Source: Myroides odoratimimus (GTDB lineage: Bacteria; Bacteroidota; Bacteroidia; Flavobacteriales; Flavobacteriaceae). Taken from it: 64,000 nucleotides of DNA. Below, piece after piece: positions 52,287 through 61,738 of this stretch (its first letter is position 1; every line of letters starts with the position of its first letter). Under the pieces are notes generated by a model, which ran no database searches, had not been told where the DNA came from, and worked only from the letters and a program-made list of their open reading frames with translations. The translations under genes were made by a program, and so were the position numbers. The stretch spans positions 1-64,000 of the forward strand of contig NZ_JACAKB010000020.1 in assembly GCF_030326305.1 (NCBI RefSeq). Reading direction: 5' to 3'.

Positions 52287-52559
52287 TTATTCTTTAAGTA
52301 AATGTTCGGTTGCTGCATGTGTAAGCTTTTCAAAATCAGCAAAAAAACAAGAAAGGCCTACTTGGTTGCCATGATGATCTCTTAGTTTAAGAGAGCTGTA
52401 TAACCCTAAATCAAAATAATTAATCTCTTTTATAGTCGCACTATGTGTGGAAATAAACTGATTAATAAATGCTTGATTCCGAGTCTTTTTGTAAATAGAA
52501 AAAATACTTAGACCAATGATACTAAATAGAATTGCGTAGGTAATAAAGTGCTTATTCAT
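52287..52559 (-). CDS. Small membrane-anchored hypothetical protein
   Basis: Start at MNKHFITYAILFSIIGLSIF (52559), giving 90 residues; 11 upstream codons are discarded. One N-terminal membrane helix (about 5-22) is followed by a soluble domain (KEINYFDLGLYSSLKLRDHH). The family is not recognised. The gene lies antisense within a plus-strand run: the nearest plus-strand terminator is at 52610, beyond it. Confidence 0.6.
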   Translation of the reverse strand: MNKHFITYAILFSIIGLSIFSIYKKTRNQAFINQFISTHSATIKEINYFDLGLYSSLKLRDHHGNQVGLSCFFADFEKLTHAATEHLLKE

Positions 52560-52609
52560 CGTAGTAAGTAATTTAATAAGAGTAAGATACAATAAATATT
52601 TTGATAGAG

Positions 52610-52641
52610 AACGACTATATACATTAAAGTCGTTTTTTTAT
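52610..52641 (+). terminator. Plus-strand terminator
   Basis: AACGACT (52610-52616) pairs with AGTCGTT (52628-52634), followed by TTTTT. T-run only on the plus side, so transcription of the 51046-52280 genes would continue through the antisense gene to reach it. Confidence 0.75.
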
Positions 52642-52780
52642 GCCTGTATGTGAATTATAATTTAATAGATTAACTCCAATAGATTAGCTAAAAAAATTAG
52701 CAAAGTGATGTTTTTTGTAAGTAGGCTAATAGATTATCATCAAAAAAGACTACCTTAGCTATTATGATTACAATACTTCG

Positions 52781-53266
52781 ATGAATAAATTTACAGCTAT
52801 AGATTTTGAGACAGCTCAGCCTCAGCGCAATAGTATTTGCCAAGTTGGCTTAGTTGTATTTGAGAACGGAATTATAGTAGATTCTTTAAACATTCTTGTA
52901 CAACCTCCTCAGAATGTCTATTGGAGCAAATTTATTGACGTACACGGTATCACACCAGAAGATACACAGTATGCACCTACATTCGAAGAAGTTTGGCATA
53001 AGATATTACCCTTTATACAATTTCAGAATGTAGTAGCACATAATGGCTTTGGCTTTGACTTTCCAGTCTTAGAGAAGACATTAGAGTATTATAACTTGGC
53101 TGTGCCTGAATACGAGAAGCATTGTACTTATAGATTGTATAAAAAAGGGTTAGCTTCTTTGGCTGAGAAGTATAATCTTGCATTAAATCACCACGATGCT
53201 CTTAGTGATGCTAAAGTATGCGGAATATTGTTTGATCAATATTTAAAGCAAGGAGGTCTAATTTAA
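52781..53266 (+). CDS. DnaQ-type 3'-5' exonuclease
   Basis: This 161-residue DEDDh exonuclease has TAIDFETAQPQ (ExoI), VVAHNGFGFDFPVLE (ExoII) and HHDALSDAKVCG (ExoIII). It is of the DNA polymerase III epsilon type without other domains. It probably trims DNA or RNA ends in the cytosol. Start MNKFTAIDFETA is well supported. The following methyltransferase gene is 13 bp away. Confidence 0.9.
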   Translation: MNKFTAIDFETAQPQRNSICQVGLVVFENGIIVDSLNILVQPPQNVYWSKFIDVHGITPEDTQYAPTFEEVWHKILPFIQFQNVVAHNGFGFDFPVLEKTLEYYNLAVPEYEKHCTYRLYKKGLASLAEKYNLALNHHDALSDAKVCGILFDQYLKQGGLI

Positions 53267-53279
53267 TAATAGCAAAATT

Positions 53280-54071
53280 ATGACGAACAGTAAAGAGTAT
53301 TTAGCACACAATAAGAAGTCTTGGGATAAACAGGCGTTAGCTAATCAACAATGGTCTATACCTGTAAGTGCAGAGACAGTAGCAAAAGCTAAAGAAGGTG
53401 AATGGGAATTATATGTGTTGCCAACTCCAATAGATAAGAATTGGTTAGGCGAAGTAAAAGGAAAGCGCGTATTATGTCTAGCATCTGCTGGAGGGCAACA
53501 AGCACCTATTTTAGCGGCTATAGGAGGTAAGGTGACTGTGTTAGACCTGTCTACTGAGCAACTTAATAAAGATAAGCAAGTGGAGCTAAGAGACGGTCTT
53601 GACCTAACTACTGTAGAAGGGGATATGACGAATCTAGAGATGTTTGAAGACAATAGTTTTGACATTATTGTACATCCGATATCGAATCATTATGTAAGTG
53701 ATGTGACGAAGATCTGGAGAGAGTGTTATCGCGTGTTGGACAAGGGAGGAAGACTAATCAGTAGCTTCTATAATCCAGTGATATTTATACACGATAGAGA
53801 TCCTAAGTATGCAGCAGAAGGAGTTGTGAAGCCTATGTATAAGATTCCTTATGCAGACTTGACAGATATGACTCCAGATCAGGTAGAAGAAAAAAGAAAT
53901 AAAGAGGAGGCTTTCGTCTTCGGACATAGTCTTCAAGATTTGATAGGAGGACAGCTACAAGCAGGTTTTTTAATTAAAGAATATGAAGAGGTATTTCAAC
54001 CACATCCTCGCTTTGTAGTAGATCATTATTTACCAACTTTTATAGGTACAGTAGCAATTAAACTTCAATAG
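53280..54071 (+). CDS. SAM-dependent methyltransferase
   Basis: This 263-residue class I methyltransferase has VLCLASAGGQQAPILAAIGG (glycine-rich SAM motif, about 62-82), VTVLDLSTEQL (acidic loop) and FDIIVHPISNHYVSDV. The methyl acceptor is unknown; the fold is that of the UbiE/methyltransf-11 group. Next gene starts 1 bp after the stop. Confidence 0.9.
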   Translation: MTNSKEYLAHNKKSWDKQALANQQWSIPVSAETVAKAKEGEWELYVLPTPIDKNWLGEVKGKRVLCLASAGGQQAPILAAIGGKVTVLDLSTEQLNKDKQVELRDGLDLTTVEGDMTNLEMFEDNSFDIIVHPISNHYVSDVTKIWRECYRVLDKGGRLISSFYNPVIFIHDRDPKYAAEGVVKPMYKIPYADLTDMTPDQVEEKRNKEEAFVFGHSLQDLIGGQLQAGFLIKEYEEVFQPHPRFVVDHYLPTFIGTVAIKLQ

Positions 54072-54072
54072 T

Positions 54073-54618
54073 ATGGAGAAAAATATAGTCTGGACAGGTG
54101 TCGATAATTTATCGATTGAAAAATGTGTCCTGATTGATAAAGGAGAAACTATTCACAGTAAAGGGGAATTAGTAGGAAATAAGAATAATCAGGTGTATGG
54201 TGTAGAGTATCAGGTAGTAGTAGATCAGAGGTGGGAGACTAGATTCTTTGATATCACTAGTAAGGTAGGGCATAAGCACTATACTATACATGGATATAAG
54301 TTAAATAATCAGTGGATTATAGATGAACAAGAGCATCCAGAGTTACACGATTGTTTAGATATAGATATTTCTGTGACACCTTTTACTAATGCATTGCCTA
54401 TTAATAGACTTAACTTAGCGATAGGAGAGTCTAAGGAGATTGCAGTGCTGTATATTAACCCTATAGAGGAGCGTTTTACTAGAGTAGTGCAGCGTTATGA
54501 GAGACTATCTAAGACCACTTATCACTATAAAAACTTGTGGAGTGATTTCGAGTCTACGATAGAAGTAGATATAGATGGCTTAGTGACTAATTATCCGAAG
54601 TTATTCAACAGACTATAA
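54073..54618 (+). CDS. Putative glycolipid-binding domain protein
   Basis: This 181-residue protein has MEKNIVWTGVDNLSIEKCVL, YQVVVDQRWETRFFDI and HPELHDCLDIDISVTPFTNA, the order of conserved blocks in the putative glycolipid-binding family (PF06475). The fold is a beta-rich cup. Function is poorly known. It is coupled to the methyltransferase gene and followed by a terminator. Confidence 0.78.
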   Translation: MEKNIVWTGVDNLSIEKCVLIDKGETIHSKGELVGNKNNQVYGVEYQVVVDQRWETRFFDITSKVGHKHYTIHGYKLNNQWIIDEQEHPELHDCLDIDISVTPFTNALPINRLNLAIGESKEIAVLYINPIEERFTRVVQRYERLSKTTYHYKNLWSDFESTIEVDIDGLVTNYPKLFNRL

Positions 54619-54623
54619 AAAGA

Positions 54624-54655
54624 CAAAGCCCCAATGAAGATCGGGGCTTTTTTAT
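54624..54655 (+). terminator. Terminator of exonuclease-methyltransferase operon
   Basis: AAAGCCCC (54625-54632) pairs with GGGGCTTT (54643-54650), followed by TTTT. Confidence 0.9.
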
Positions 54656-54673
54656 ATACGTTTCAAAAGAAGC

Positions 54674-55546
54674 TTATTTCTTCTTCTTTTTATTGTTTTC
54701 AATCATTTTTAAGTCTTCAGCTTGTTCTATGGCATTCCCTTCTAAGTCAAACTTAGCTTCCTCTTCAGTAGGGACAACAAACTTATCCTTTTTAGATTTA
54801 TACAGTGGAAATAAATAAGAGATGGTATAATTAAACCCTACACCGATACTACCACTGTGTTTTTTGTTATACCCTGGAATATATAGGTTCTCAAAATCAT
54901 CAGGTTGTGTCTGTGATATAAGTCCGTTTAGTCTCATGGTGAATCCCATAAAGACATTGCTAAATACTCTTGTTTTAATACCTGCTACAAATTCTACCCA
55001 GTGTGCACTAAGTCCACTTTGTTTTCGATCTACTTCTATTCTTTCTTTAGGGAAATATGGGTCAGTAGTATATGACTGATACCAATTAAGAGTTTGAGAG
55101 AAGGTCGCAAAACCGTATCTAAAACCTACATAGATCATATCTTCTCTATCTAACCAGTTTTCGTATAGGTTATAGTTACCTCCTATACGAATGTAGTTAC
55201 CATTGGTTGTAAAACCATAGCTGCTCTCATCTCTATCCATCTTATCATGACCTATCTCTGCTGCCGCATACCAGTTTTTAGTAAGACGATAATCCCCAAC
55301 TACTTCAAAACCTTGATAAGTATTGTCATAGAATGAACGCGTGATTCTAAATAAATCAACTCCCACACGCAGTCCATATCTCTGTGGGTAGTAATGAGGT
55401 GATTCTTCTGCAGCATTAGTAAGTGGAGCAGGAGTCTTTAGTTCTGTAGGATTATTCTCTTGTGCAAATGAAGAGAAAGCTAATAGTAGTAAACCACAAT
55501 TAATAATAAATCTTGAAGTGTGCTTGTTTGCTATCTTGAATTTCAT
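54674..55546 (-). CDS. DUF6048-type outer membrane protein
   Basis: The start MKFKIANKHTSRFIINCGLL gives a signal peptide ending SFAQ; 12 upstream codons are dropped. The 290-residue protein has barrel strands (YGLRVGVDLFRITRSFYDN, NYIRIGGNYNLYENW, SIGVGFNYTISYLFPL) and a charged C-terminal tail ending in five Lys. It fits the DUF6048 family of flavobacteria. It overlaps the upstream DUF6452 gene by 47 bases. Confidence 0.78.
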   Translation of the reverse strand: MKFKIANKHTSRFIINCGLLLLAFSSFAQENNPTELKTPAPLTNAAEESPHYYPQRYGLRVGVDLFRITRSFYDNTYQGFEVVGDYRLTKNWYAAAEIGHDKMDRDESSYGFTTNGNYIRIGGNYNLYENWLDREDMIYVGFRYGFATFSQTLNWYQSYTTDPYFPKERIEVDRKQSGLSAHWVEFVAGIKTRVFSNVFMGFTMRLNGLISQTQPDDFENLYIPGYNKKHSGSIGVGFNYTISYLFPLYKSKKDKFVVPTEEEAKFDLEGNAIEQAEDLKMIENNKKKKK

Positions 55547-56018
55547 TTGTTTCTGTTGTATAATATTTGATCCAGTTACCACTCGTTTGTTGAGGTTCTC
55601 CGTTTAACAAAGGAGAAGTACCATCTTGATTTAAGGAAAATGTAGATACATATCCACAGGCTTTATTAAGATACTTGGTATTGATTTTATATTTAAAAGT
55701 CAATGTATCATAAAGTGTGTCTGTCTGATTCTGAGTTCTTCTTATTGATTTAAGTATCCATTCAGATTCTTGATTATCTAAGCGAAGCGGTATTAGTAAT
55801 TTGTTTGCTTTGCTTTTGATAACATCTTTTTCTCTACCTGCAACAAAAGCTTCAACTAAGTCATTCTTAGCGATTCCTTGATCCTCAAAATTGTAGAATT
55901 CAATTAGAAAGTTAGGCGTAGTAGGCTCTTCCGTACCACAAATATCATCTTTCTCACAAGCGCTAAAAATAAAACTTCCTAAGCTTAGAAATACTGCTGC
56001 CAATATTAGTTTTTTCAT
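55500..56018 (-). CDS. DUF6452-type lipoprotein
   Basis: This 172-residue protein has a type II signal with lipobox FSAC (Cys21), then CEKDDICGTEEPTTPNFLIE, a typical DUF6452 start. A beta-rich domain (IEFYNFEDQGIAKN, LLIPLRLDNQESEWIL) follows. In flavobacteria, DUF6452 and DUF6048 genes occur as pairs, often near rlmD; rlmD is 6 kb away here. Function is unknown. Confidence 0.78.
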   Translation of the reverse strand: MKKLILAAVFLSLGSFIFSACEKDDICGTEEPTTPNFLIEFYNFEDQGIAKNDLVEAFVAGREKDVIKSKANKLLIPLRLDNQESEWILKSIRRTQNQTDTLYDTLTFKYKINTKYLNKACGYVSTFSLNQDGTSPLLNGEPQQTSGNWIKYYTTETNEIQDSKQAHFKIYY

Positions 56019-56271
56019 ATAGATTTTTTATCTCTGTATATAAGTTGTCAAAAATACTAAAACTAATTCAGAACTCTTTAAAAAAGTTCGACGTCAACTT
56101 CTATACTTTTAGAGTATAAATGTTTTGGAATAAATGTAGAGAAAATGATTCTTTTTTGCTTTAAAGATTCTAAATAGTGTCGTTTTTTGGATTTTTATGA
56201 CTGTAATTAACATAGTAATTGTAAATAACGCCTTATATTTAAAGTTCTAAGATAAGTAAAGATTAAGTAAA

Positions 56272-57804
56272 ATGTTAGAAACTGTTTCAGGTTTGCAGGT
56301 AATATTAGCAGTTACCCCTGTTATATTGTTAATTGTATTGTTAGGTTTTTTAAAGTTGCCAGGTGAGAAAAGTGCCAGTATTACTTTAGTTGTTACAGCA
56401 TTAATAGCGTTATTTGGTTTTAATCTCTCTTTGATAGATACTTCTTTATCAGTGATATATGGAGTAGTTAAAGCTGTTTTTCCTATCTTGATTATTATCT
56501 TAATGGCTATTTATAGTTATAATGTACAAGTAGAATCTCAGAAAATAGAGATTATTAAACAACAGTTTTCGGCTATTTCAACAGATAAATCTATTCAAGT
56601 ATTACTACTGACTTGGGGATTTGGAGGATTGTTAGAAGGAATGGCAGGTTTTGGTACAGCAGTAGCTATTCCTGCAGCTATTTTGATTAGTTTAGGTTTT
56701 AAGCCCATGTTCTCAGCCGTTGTTAGCTTGATTGCTAATAGTGTGCCTACAGCCTTTGGAGCTGTTGGTATTCCAGTTATTGTCTTGGCTAGAGAAGTAG
56801 ATATGGTAGAGCAGATTACCACGATTAGTGCCCATGTAGTTTGGCAGTTAGCAGTATTGATGTTTTTAGTTCCATTTTTAATTGTAACATTAGCAGATAA
56901 ATCTGTAAAAGCTATCCCAAAGAACATTATTTTAAGTCTTCTAGTAGGAGGTGTTACCTTAGCTGTTCAATATTATGCAGCAGTATATATAGGAGCAGAG
57001 ACTCCTGCTATTTTAGGAAGTATAGCCTCGGTGATTACCATTATTGTATTTGGAAAAATCACGGCAAAGAAAGAAAACAAAATAGAGAAGCACAGCTTTA
57101 GCCATCTAAGTATCTTTCAGGCATGGAGTGTATATGGGCTGATCTTATTACTGGTTTTATTGACTAGTCCTCTGTTTCCTTTTGCAACAATGATGAAATC
57201 TAATTGGGAAATATTCCAAACGAATTTTAATTTTAATATAGCTGGAGGTATCCGTACTGTGGGGATATATTGGCTAACAGATACAGGAGTACTTATCTTT
57301 GTAAGTTCTTTAATAGGAGGACTTATACAAGGAGTTTCTCTAAGTGAGTTGTTTGCTTTATTAGGTAAGACAACTGTCCAATTAAAAAAAACTGTTATCA
57401 CAGTATGTTGCTTAATCGCCTTATCTACTTTAATGGATTTGTCAGGTATGATTACTGTTCTAGGATTAGCCTTAGCAACAGCGACAGGAGCATTTTATCC
57501 ATTCTTTGCGCCTGCAATAGGAGCATTAGGTACTTTTCTTACAGGTAGTGATACTTCGTCTAATATCTTGTTTGGTAAGTTACAGGCTACAGTTGCCGAT
57601 AAGATTGGAGCAGATAAAGGATGGTTGGCAGCAGCGAATACAACAGGTGCTACAGGTGGAAAGATTATTTCTCCGCAGAGTATTGCTGTAGCTACAACAG
57701 CTTGTGGAGAACAAGGTAAAGAAGGTATTATCCTTAAAAAAGCTGTCGGTTTTGCATTGTTATATATTTTAATAGCAGGCTTGATAGTATATATTGGAAG
57801 TTAA
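56272..57804 (+). CDS. lctP: L-lactate permease
   Basis: This 510-residue protein has about 13 membrane helices and LctP-family motifs: LLTWGFGGLLEGMAGFGTAV, ANSVPTAFGAVGIPV and FFAPAIGALGTFLTGSDTSS. It takes up lactate (and possibly glycolate) with protons. It is the first gene of a lactate-utilisation operon with lutABC downstream; the gap to lutA is 19 bp. Confidence 0.95.
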   Translation: MLETVSGLQVILAVTPVILLIVLLGFLKLPGEKSASITLVVTALIALFGFNLSLIDTSLSVIYGVVKAVFPILIIILMAIYSYNVQVESQKIEIIKQQFSAISTDKSIQVLLLTWGFGGLLEGMAGFGTAVAIPAAILISLGFKPMFSAVVSLIANSVPTAFGAVGIPVIVLAREVDMVEQITTISAHVVWQLAVLMFLVPFLIVTLADKSVKAIPKNIILSLLVGGVTLAVQYYAAVYIGAETPAILGSIASVITIIVFGKITAKKENKIEKHSFSHLSIFQAWSVYGLILLLVLLTSPLFPFATMMKSNWEIFQTNFNFNIAGGIRTVGIYWLTDTGVLIFVSSLIGGLIQGVSLSELFALLGKTTVQLKKTVITVCCLIALSTLMDLSGMITVLGLALATATGAFYPFFAPAIGALGTFLTGSDTSSNILFGKLQATVADKIGADKGWLAAANTTGATGGKIISPQSIAVATTACGEQGKEGIILKKAVGFALLYILIAGLIVYIGS

Positions 57805-57823
57805 GAATTAAATAGATAGATAT

Positions 57824-58564
57824 ATGAGAGTTGGGTTGTTTATTCCTTGCTATGTGAACGCAGTTTATCCTGAGGCGGCATTAGCAAGTTATAAAATATT
57901 GACACATTTTGGGGTAGAAGTAGATTATCCCGTAGATCAGACTTGTTGTGGTCAACCTATGGCTAACGCAGGTTTCGAGAATAAAGCTTTGCCTTTAGCG
58001 AAGCAGTTTAATAATTTATTTGAAGAGTTTGACTATATAGTTGCTCCTTCGGGTAGTTGTGTTGGGTTTGTAAAAGATACTTACCCGAGATTAATGGAGA
58101 AGGAAGGCTGTACGAGTAAAGTAAGTGGTAAGGTGTATGATATCTGTGAATTCTTACACGATATCCTGAAGATTGACAAATTGCCAGGTAAGTTTCCTCA
58201 TAAAGTAAGCCTTCACAACAGTTGCCATGGATTAAGAGAATTAAAGTTAGGAGCAGCTAGTGAATTAAATATAAAACCTTATTCTAAGGTAAAAGCCTTG
58301 CTTAGTCTTGTAGAAGGTGTAGAAGTAGTAGAACCTACTCGAGTAGATGAGTGTTGTGGCTTTGGAGGGATGTTTTCTATAGAAGAACCAGCTATTTCTA
58401 TCCGAATGGGGAATGATAAGGTGAGTTGTCATGTGGCTACTGGTGCAGAGTATATAACAGGGCCAGATAGTTCGTGTCTAATGCATATGGGAGGGATCAT
58501 AGATAAGAATAAGTTACCTATCAAGATGATTCATGTTGTAGAAATTCTAGCTTCAGGTTTATAA
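57824..58564 (+). CDS. lutA: L-lactate dehydrogenase complex protein LutA
   Basis: This 246-residue protein has two cysteine-rich CCG domains, with VDQTCCGQPMANAGFENKA near 40-58 and VDECCGFGGMFSIE near 180. It is the LutA/LldE subunit that, with LutB and LutC, oxidises L-lactate to pyruvate on the membrane. It lies 2 bp from lutB. Confidence 0.95.
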   Translation: MRVGLFIPCYVNAVYPEAALASYKILTHFGVEVDYPVDQTCCGQPMANAGFENKALPLAKQFNNLFEEFDYIVAPSGSCVGFVKDTYPRLMEKEGCTSKVSGKVYDICEFLHDILKIDKLPGKFPHKVSLHNSCHGLRELKLGAASELNIKPYSKVKALLSLVEGVEVVEPTRVDECCGFGGMFSIEEPAISIRMGNDKVSCHVATGAEYITGPDSSCLMHMGGIIDKNKLPIKMIHVVEILASGL

Positions 58565-58566
58565 TT

Positions 58567-59940
58567 ATGAGTAGTACAAAACATGCACAGAATGCTGACG
58601 CGTTTCAGCAGAATAAAGAGAAAGCTACTTGGCATGATAATGCACTGTGGTTTGTAAGAGAGAAAAGAGATAGAATGTCTAAGACGCTTCCTGAATGGGA
58701 AGACCTTAGAGCAATGGGTGAGAAGATAAAACTACATAGCGTTAGTAATCTAGCGATGTACCTTGAGCAGTTTGAAGCAAATGCTATAGCTAATGGAGTG
58801 ATAGTACACTGGGCTAAAGATGCAGAAGATCACAATGCTATCATGGCAGAGATCTTAAATAAGCACAATGCAAAAAAAGTAGTGAAAAGCAAGTCTATGC
58901 TGACAGAAGAATGTGATCTTAATCATTACTTAAAGACCAAGGGTATTGATGTTGTAGAAAGTGATTTAGGAGAGCGAATCTTACAGTTGAATGGGACTGC
59001 ACCTTCACATATCGTACTTCCTGCTATCCACATGAAGAGAGAAGAAGTAGGAGATTTATTTGCCGAAAAACTAAATACAGAGAAAGGCAATAGTGATCCA
59101 ACTTATCTTACTCGGGCAGCAAGAGCTTCTTTGCGCAATGATTTTCTTACTGCTGATGCAGCAATTACAGGAGTGAACTTCGGTATAGCAGCCACAGGAG
59201 AGATTGTTGTTTGTACCAATGAAGGAAATGCCGATATGGGAACTTCATTGTCTAAACTACACATTGCCTCTATGGGGTTAGAGAAACTAATACCAGATTA
59301 TGAGAGTTTAAGTGTGTTTACTAGATTATTAGCCCGCTCTGCAACAGGACAACCAACTACTACGTATACTTCTCATTTTAGAAAACCAATCGAAGGAGGG
59401 GAGTTTCACATCATCTTAGTGGATAATGGAAGAAGTGAAATATTGAGCAATGAAGAACATATCAAATCTCTTAATTGTATTCGCTGTGGAGCATGTATGA
59501 ATACTTGCCCTGTGTACAGACGTAGTGGAGGATATTCTTATACTTACTTTATCCCTGGGCCAATAGGTATTAACTTAGGAATGCTTAAGGATCCTGTTAA
59601 ACACAGTGAAAATCTATCTGCTTGTTCTCTATGTTATTCTTGTAATAATGTATGTCCAGTGAAAATAGACTTAGCTGATCAAATCTATAAATGGCGTCAA
59701 GATTTAGATTCTTTAGGCAAGGCTAATTCATCTAAAAAGTTAATATCAACAGGAATGCAATTTTTGTTTACTCATCCTGCTTTGTTTAGAACGAGTTTGA
59801 AGTTTAGTTCATTGGCAAAATATGCACCGCGTTCTCTGACTTTTGGGTTAAAAGAATGGGAAGACGGGCGTAACCTACCGAATTTTGCAAAAGAGTCGTT
59901 TACAGAAATGTGGAAAAAAGGAAAAGTAAAGAAACAATAG
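58567..59940 (+). CDS. lutB: L-lactate dehydrogenase iron-sulfur protein LutB
   Basis: This 457-residue protein has an N-terminal LUD domain (about 70-290, with TGVNFGIAATGEIVVCTNEG) and two [4Fe-4S] clusters: CIRCGACMNTCPVYRR and CSLCYSCNNVCPVKIDL. The C-terminal helical part is typical of LutB. The complete lut set suggests lactate serves as a carbon source. It is 7 bp from lutC. Confidence 0.96.
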   Translation: MSSTKHAQNADAFQQNKEKATWHDNALWFVREKRDRMSKTLPEWEDLRAMGEKIKLHSVSNLAMYLEQFEANAIANGVIVHWAKDAEDHNAIMAEILNKHNAKKVVKSKSMLTEECDLNHYLKTKGIDVVESDLGERILQLNGTAPSHIVLPAIHMKREEVGDLFAEKLNTEKGNSDPTYLTRAARASLRNDFLTADAAITGVNFGIAATGEIVVCTNEGNADMGTSLSKLHIASMGLEKLIPDYESLSVFTRLLARSATGQPTTTYTSHFRKPIEGGEFHIILVDNGRSEILSNEEHIKSLNCIRCGACMNTCPVYRRSGGYSYTYFIPGPIGINLGMLKDPVKHSENLSACSLCYSCNNVCPVKIDLADQIYKWRQDLDSLGKANSSKKLISTGMQFLFTHPALFRTSLKFSSLAKYAPRSLTFGLKEWEDGRNLPNFAKESFTEMWKKGKVKKQ

Positions 59941-59947
59941 AGGAGTT

Positions 59948-60526
59948 ATGAGTAGTAGAGATCAAATATTAAATAATATAAGACGCAATACAAAACAGGT
60001 CTTTGACAAGCCGCAAATGAATCTGTCTGCAATTGAGTTTGACGATAAATTAACTCAATTCATAGAAGTGTCTAAAGCAGTTGGCGGTGATGCTATAATC
60101 TTAAAAGAGGGTGAAGATATCAATGAAGTGATTCGCGCTCTTTATCCAAAGGCAAAAGAAATTGCTTCAGTGGTAAATGGTATTCACTTGACAACTTTAG
60201 ATCCTGATAGTGTAGAAAGCCCTAATGACTTAAATAATGTGGATTTAGCTATTGTAGAAGGAGCCTTTGGAGTATGTGAGAATGGGTGTATATGGCTTCC
60301 ACAGCAACTTAAGCACAAAGCTCTATACTTCATCACACAGTATTTAGTTATTGTCTTAGATCGTTCTAAATTAGTGAATAATATGCATGAAGGATATAAA
60401 CTGATTACACCTAGTGAGAAAGGTTTTGGAGTGTATATATCAGGACCTTCTAAGACTGCAGATATTGAACAGGCTTTAGTAGTAGGAGCACACGGACCAA
60501 AGGGTCTGACTGTGATTCTAAAGTAG
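59948..60526 (+). CDS. lutC: L-lactate utilisation protein LutC
   Basis: This 192-residue LUD-domain protein has AIVEGAFGVCENGCIWLPQ (about 102-120), KTADIEQALVVGAHGPKGLT and LVNNMHEGYKLITP. It is the third subunit of the LutABC lactate oxidation complex. A 19-bp perfect hairpin immediately after the stop ends the operon. Confidence 0.93.
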   Translation: MSSRDQILNNIRRNTKQVFDKPQMNLSAIEFDDKLTQFIEVSKAVGGDAIILKEGEDINEVIRALYPKAKEIASVVNGIHLTTLDPDSVESPNDLNNVDLAIVEGAFGVCENGCIWLPQQLKHKALYFITQYLVIVLDRSKLVNNMHEGYKLITPSEKGFGVYISGPSKTADIEQALVVGAHGPKGLTVILK

Positions 60527-60575
60527 ATAAACGATAAGAGAGAGGCTAGCCTCTCTCTTATCGTTTATATCTTTT
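60527..60575. terminator. Long-stem hairpin at end of lut operon
   Basis: A perfect 19-bp stem pairs 60527-60545 with 60550-60568 around a 4-base loop, starting at the base after the lutC stop. TATATCTTTT follows. It can serve both converging genes. Confidence 0.85.
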
Positions 60576-60597
60576 CAGTATGGACTGAAGAATCTGT

Positions 60598-61452
60598 TTA
60601 CTCTATAATTTCTGTGAATATTACATCTCCAACGTAGTCAATACGTTTATCTTTAAGTTTAAGTTCGAAGTAGCTCTTATTTAGTACTTGTTCTTTTACG
60701 TCCTCTTTAGGGGTTGTTAAGAAATAGAACTCAAGATCTGTATTTGGATAAGAATTAATGATGCTAATCATGTCATTTTCTATATCACTATATGTTACGA
60801 TACTAGTTAGTTGAGTTTCTGCTATTTCATGTGGATATATACGTTTTCCAAAGTCAGTAATTTTTCCATCAACACTCTTAACAGAAGCATTCGGAACTAA
60901 AAAAGAAACTGTCATAGTAGCGCTTACAGGTTTGCTTGCTTCTAATTTTAAAATATATTCATTGTGGTATGTGTTAGCAGGTTCTGAAACAATGACATCG
61001 CTAATAACCTCTTTTCCAGACTCATCTATATACTGTGTTCTTACGATGCTTAAGGTAGCTTTATCTACCTGATAGGTAGTACCATTGAGATAAAACGTTT
61101 TTTCAGTAGGTTCAGTTACTTTAACAGTAACGGTATTACTGTCGTGGTATAAAGCCTGCCCATTACTAGCTTTAGCTTGAAAAGTATATTCACCAACTTT
61201 TAATGGTTTAAAACGCCCTTGTTTAGATACACTTTCATCACTAGTTAGATTGGTTATCGTAGCTTCTGTTGTGATATAGTCTCCATCTTGATTTTTAACA
61301 AGGAAGTACAGAGGTTTATTTACGCGAGTTTCTAGTGTTCTAGCCTCAAGGATAAGACGTCCACTTCGTTTTTGCTCTGTGTTATTATCATCGCTACTAC
61401 ACGAAATTAAGGTTAGCATAGGTAGTAAAAGTGCAGTTAGAATTTTTTTCAT
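60598..61452 (-). CDS. Hypothetical lipoprotein, Ig-like
   Basis: This 284-residue protein has lipobox LISC (Cys18) followed by SSDDNN, as is common in flavobacterial surface lipoproteins. Residues about 30-115 look like an Ig-like domain (GRLILEARTLETRVNKPL, VGEYTFQAKASNGQ). The rest alternates strands without a recognisable family. It is monocistronic. Function is unknown. Confidence 0.65.
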   Translation of the reverse strand: MKKILTALLLPMLTLISCSSDDNNTEQKRSGRLILEARTLETRVNKPLYFLVKNQDGDYITTEATITNLTSDESVSKQGRFKPLKVGEYTFQAKASNGQALYHDSNTVTVKVTEPTEKTFYLNGTTYQVDKATLSIVRTQYIDESGKEVISDVIVSEPANTYHNEYILKLEASKPVSATMTVSFLVPNASVKSVDGKITDFGKRIYPHEIAETQLTSIVTYSDIENDMISIINSYPNTDLEFYFLTTPKEDVKEQVLNKSYFELKLKDKRIDYVGDVIFTEIIE

Positions 61453-61689
61453 CTTTTGGTTGTTTTTATATTGAAGTAAAAATAACTTATAATTAATATA
61501 AAATTAAGGCAAATTTTGATAATATTAACTTTAACCTTGCGTTTATTTAATTTAACGAGTATTTGGTTCGTGTTTAAAGTGAAGTAAGTATTACATATTA
61601 GTAATCTAGTAAGATCAATTCAGTATAATTAATTTATCTTTATTCTTAACATTGATTAGAGTTGGATTAAGATATAATCTATAGTTAAA
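61453..61689. other. AT-rich spacer
   Basis: Spacer before the lipoprotein gene on the minus strand; promoter region only, no gene or repeat seen. Confidence 0.4.
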
Positions 61690-61720
61690 ATATAAAAAGC
61701 TCTTCAAAAGAGAGCTTTTA
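61690..61720 (-). terminator. Terminator of DUF2185 gene
   Basis: AAAAGCTCT (61696-61704 region) pairs with AGAGCTTTT (61711-61719). On the minus strand it is followed by TATATTTTA. Confidence 0.75.
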
Positions 61721-61738
61721 CATCATTTGTAGAATTAA

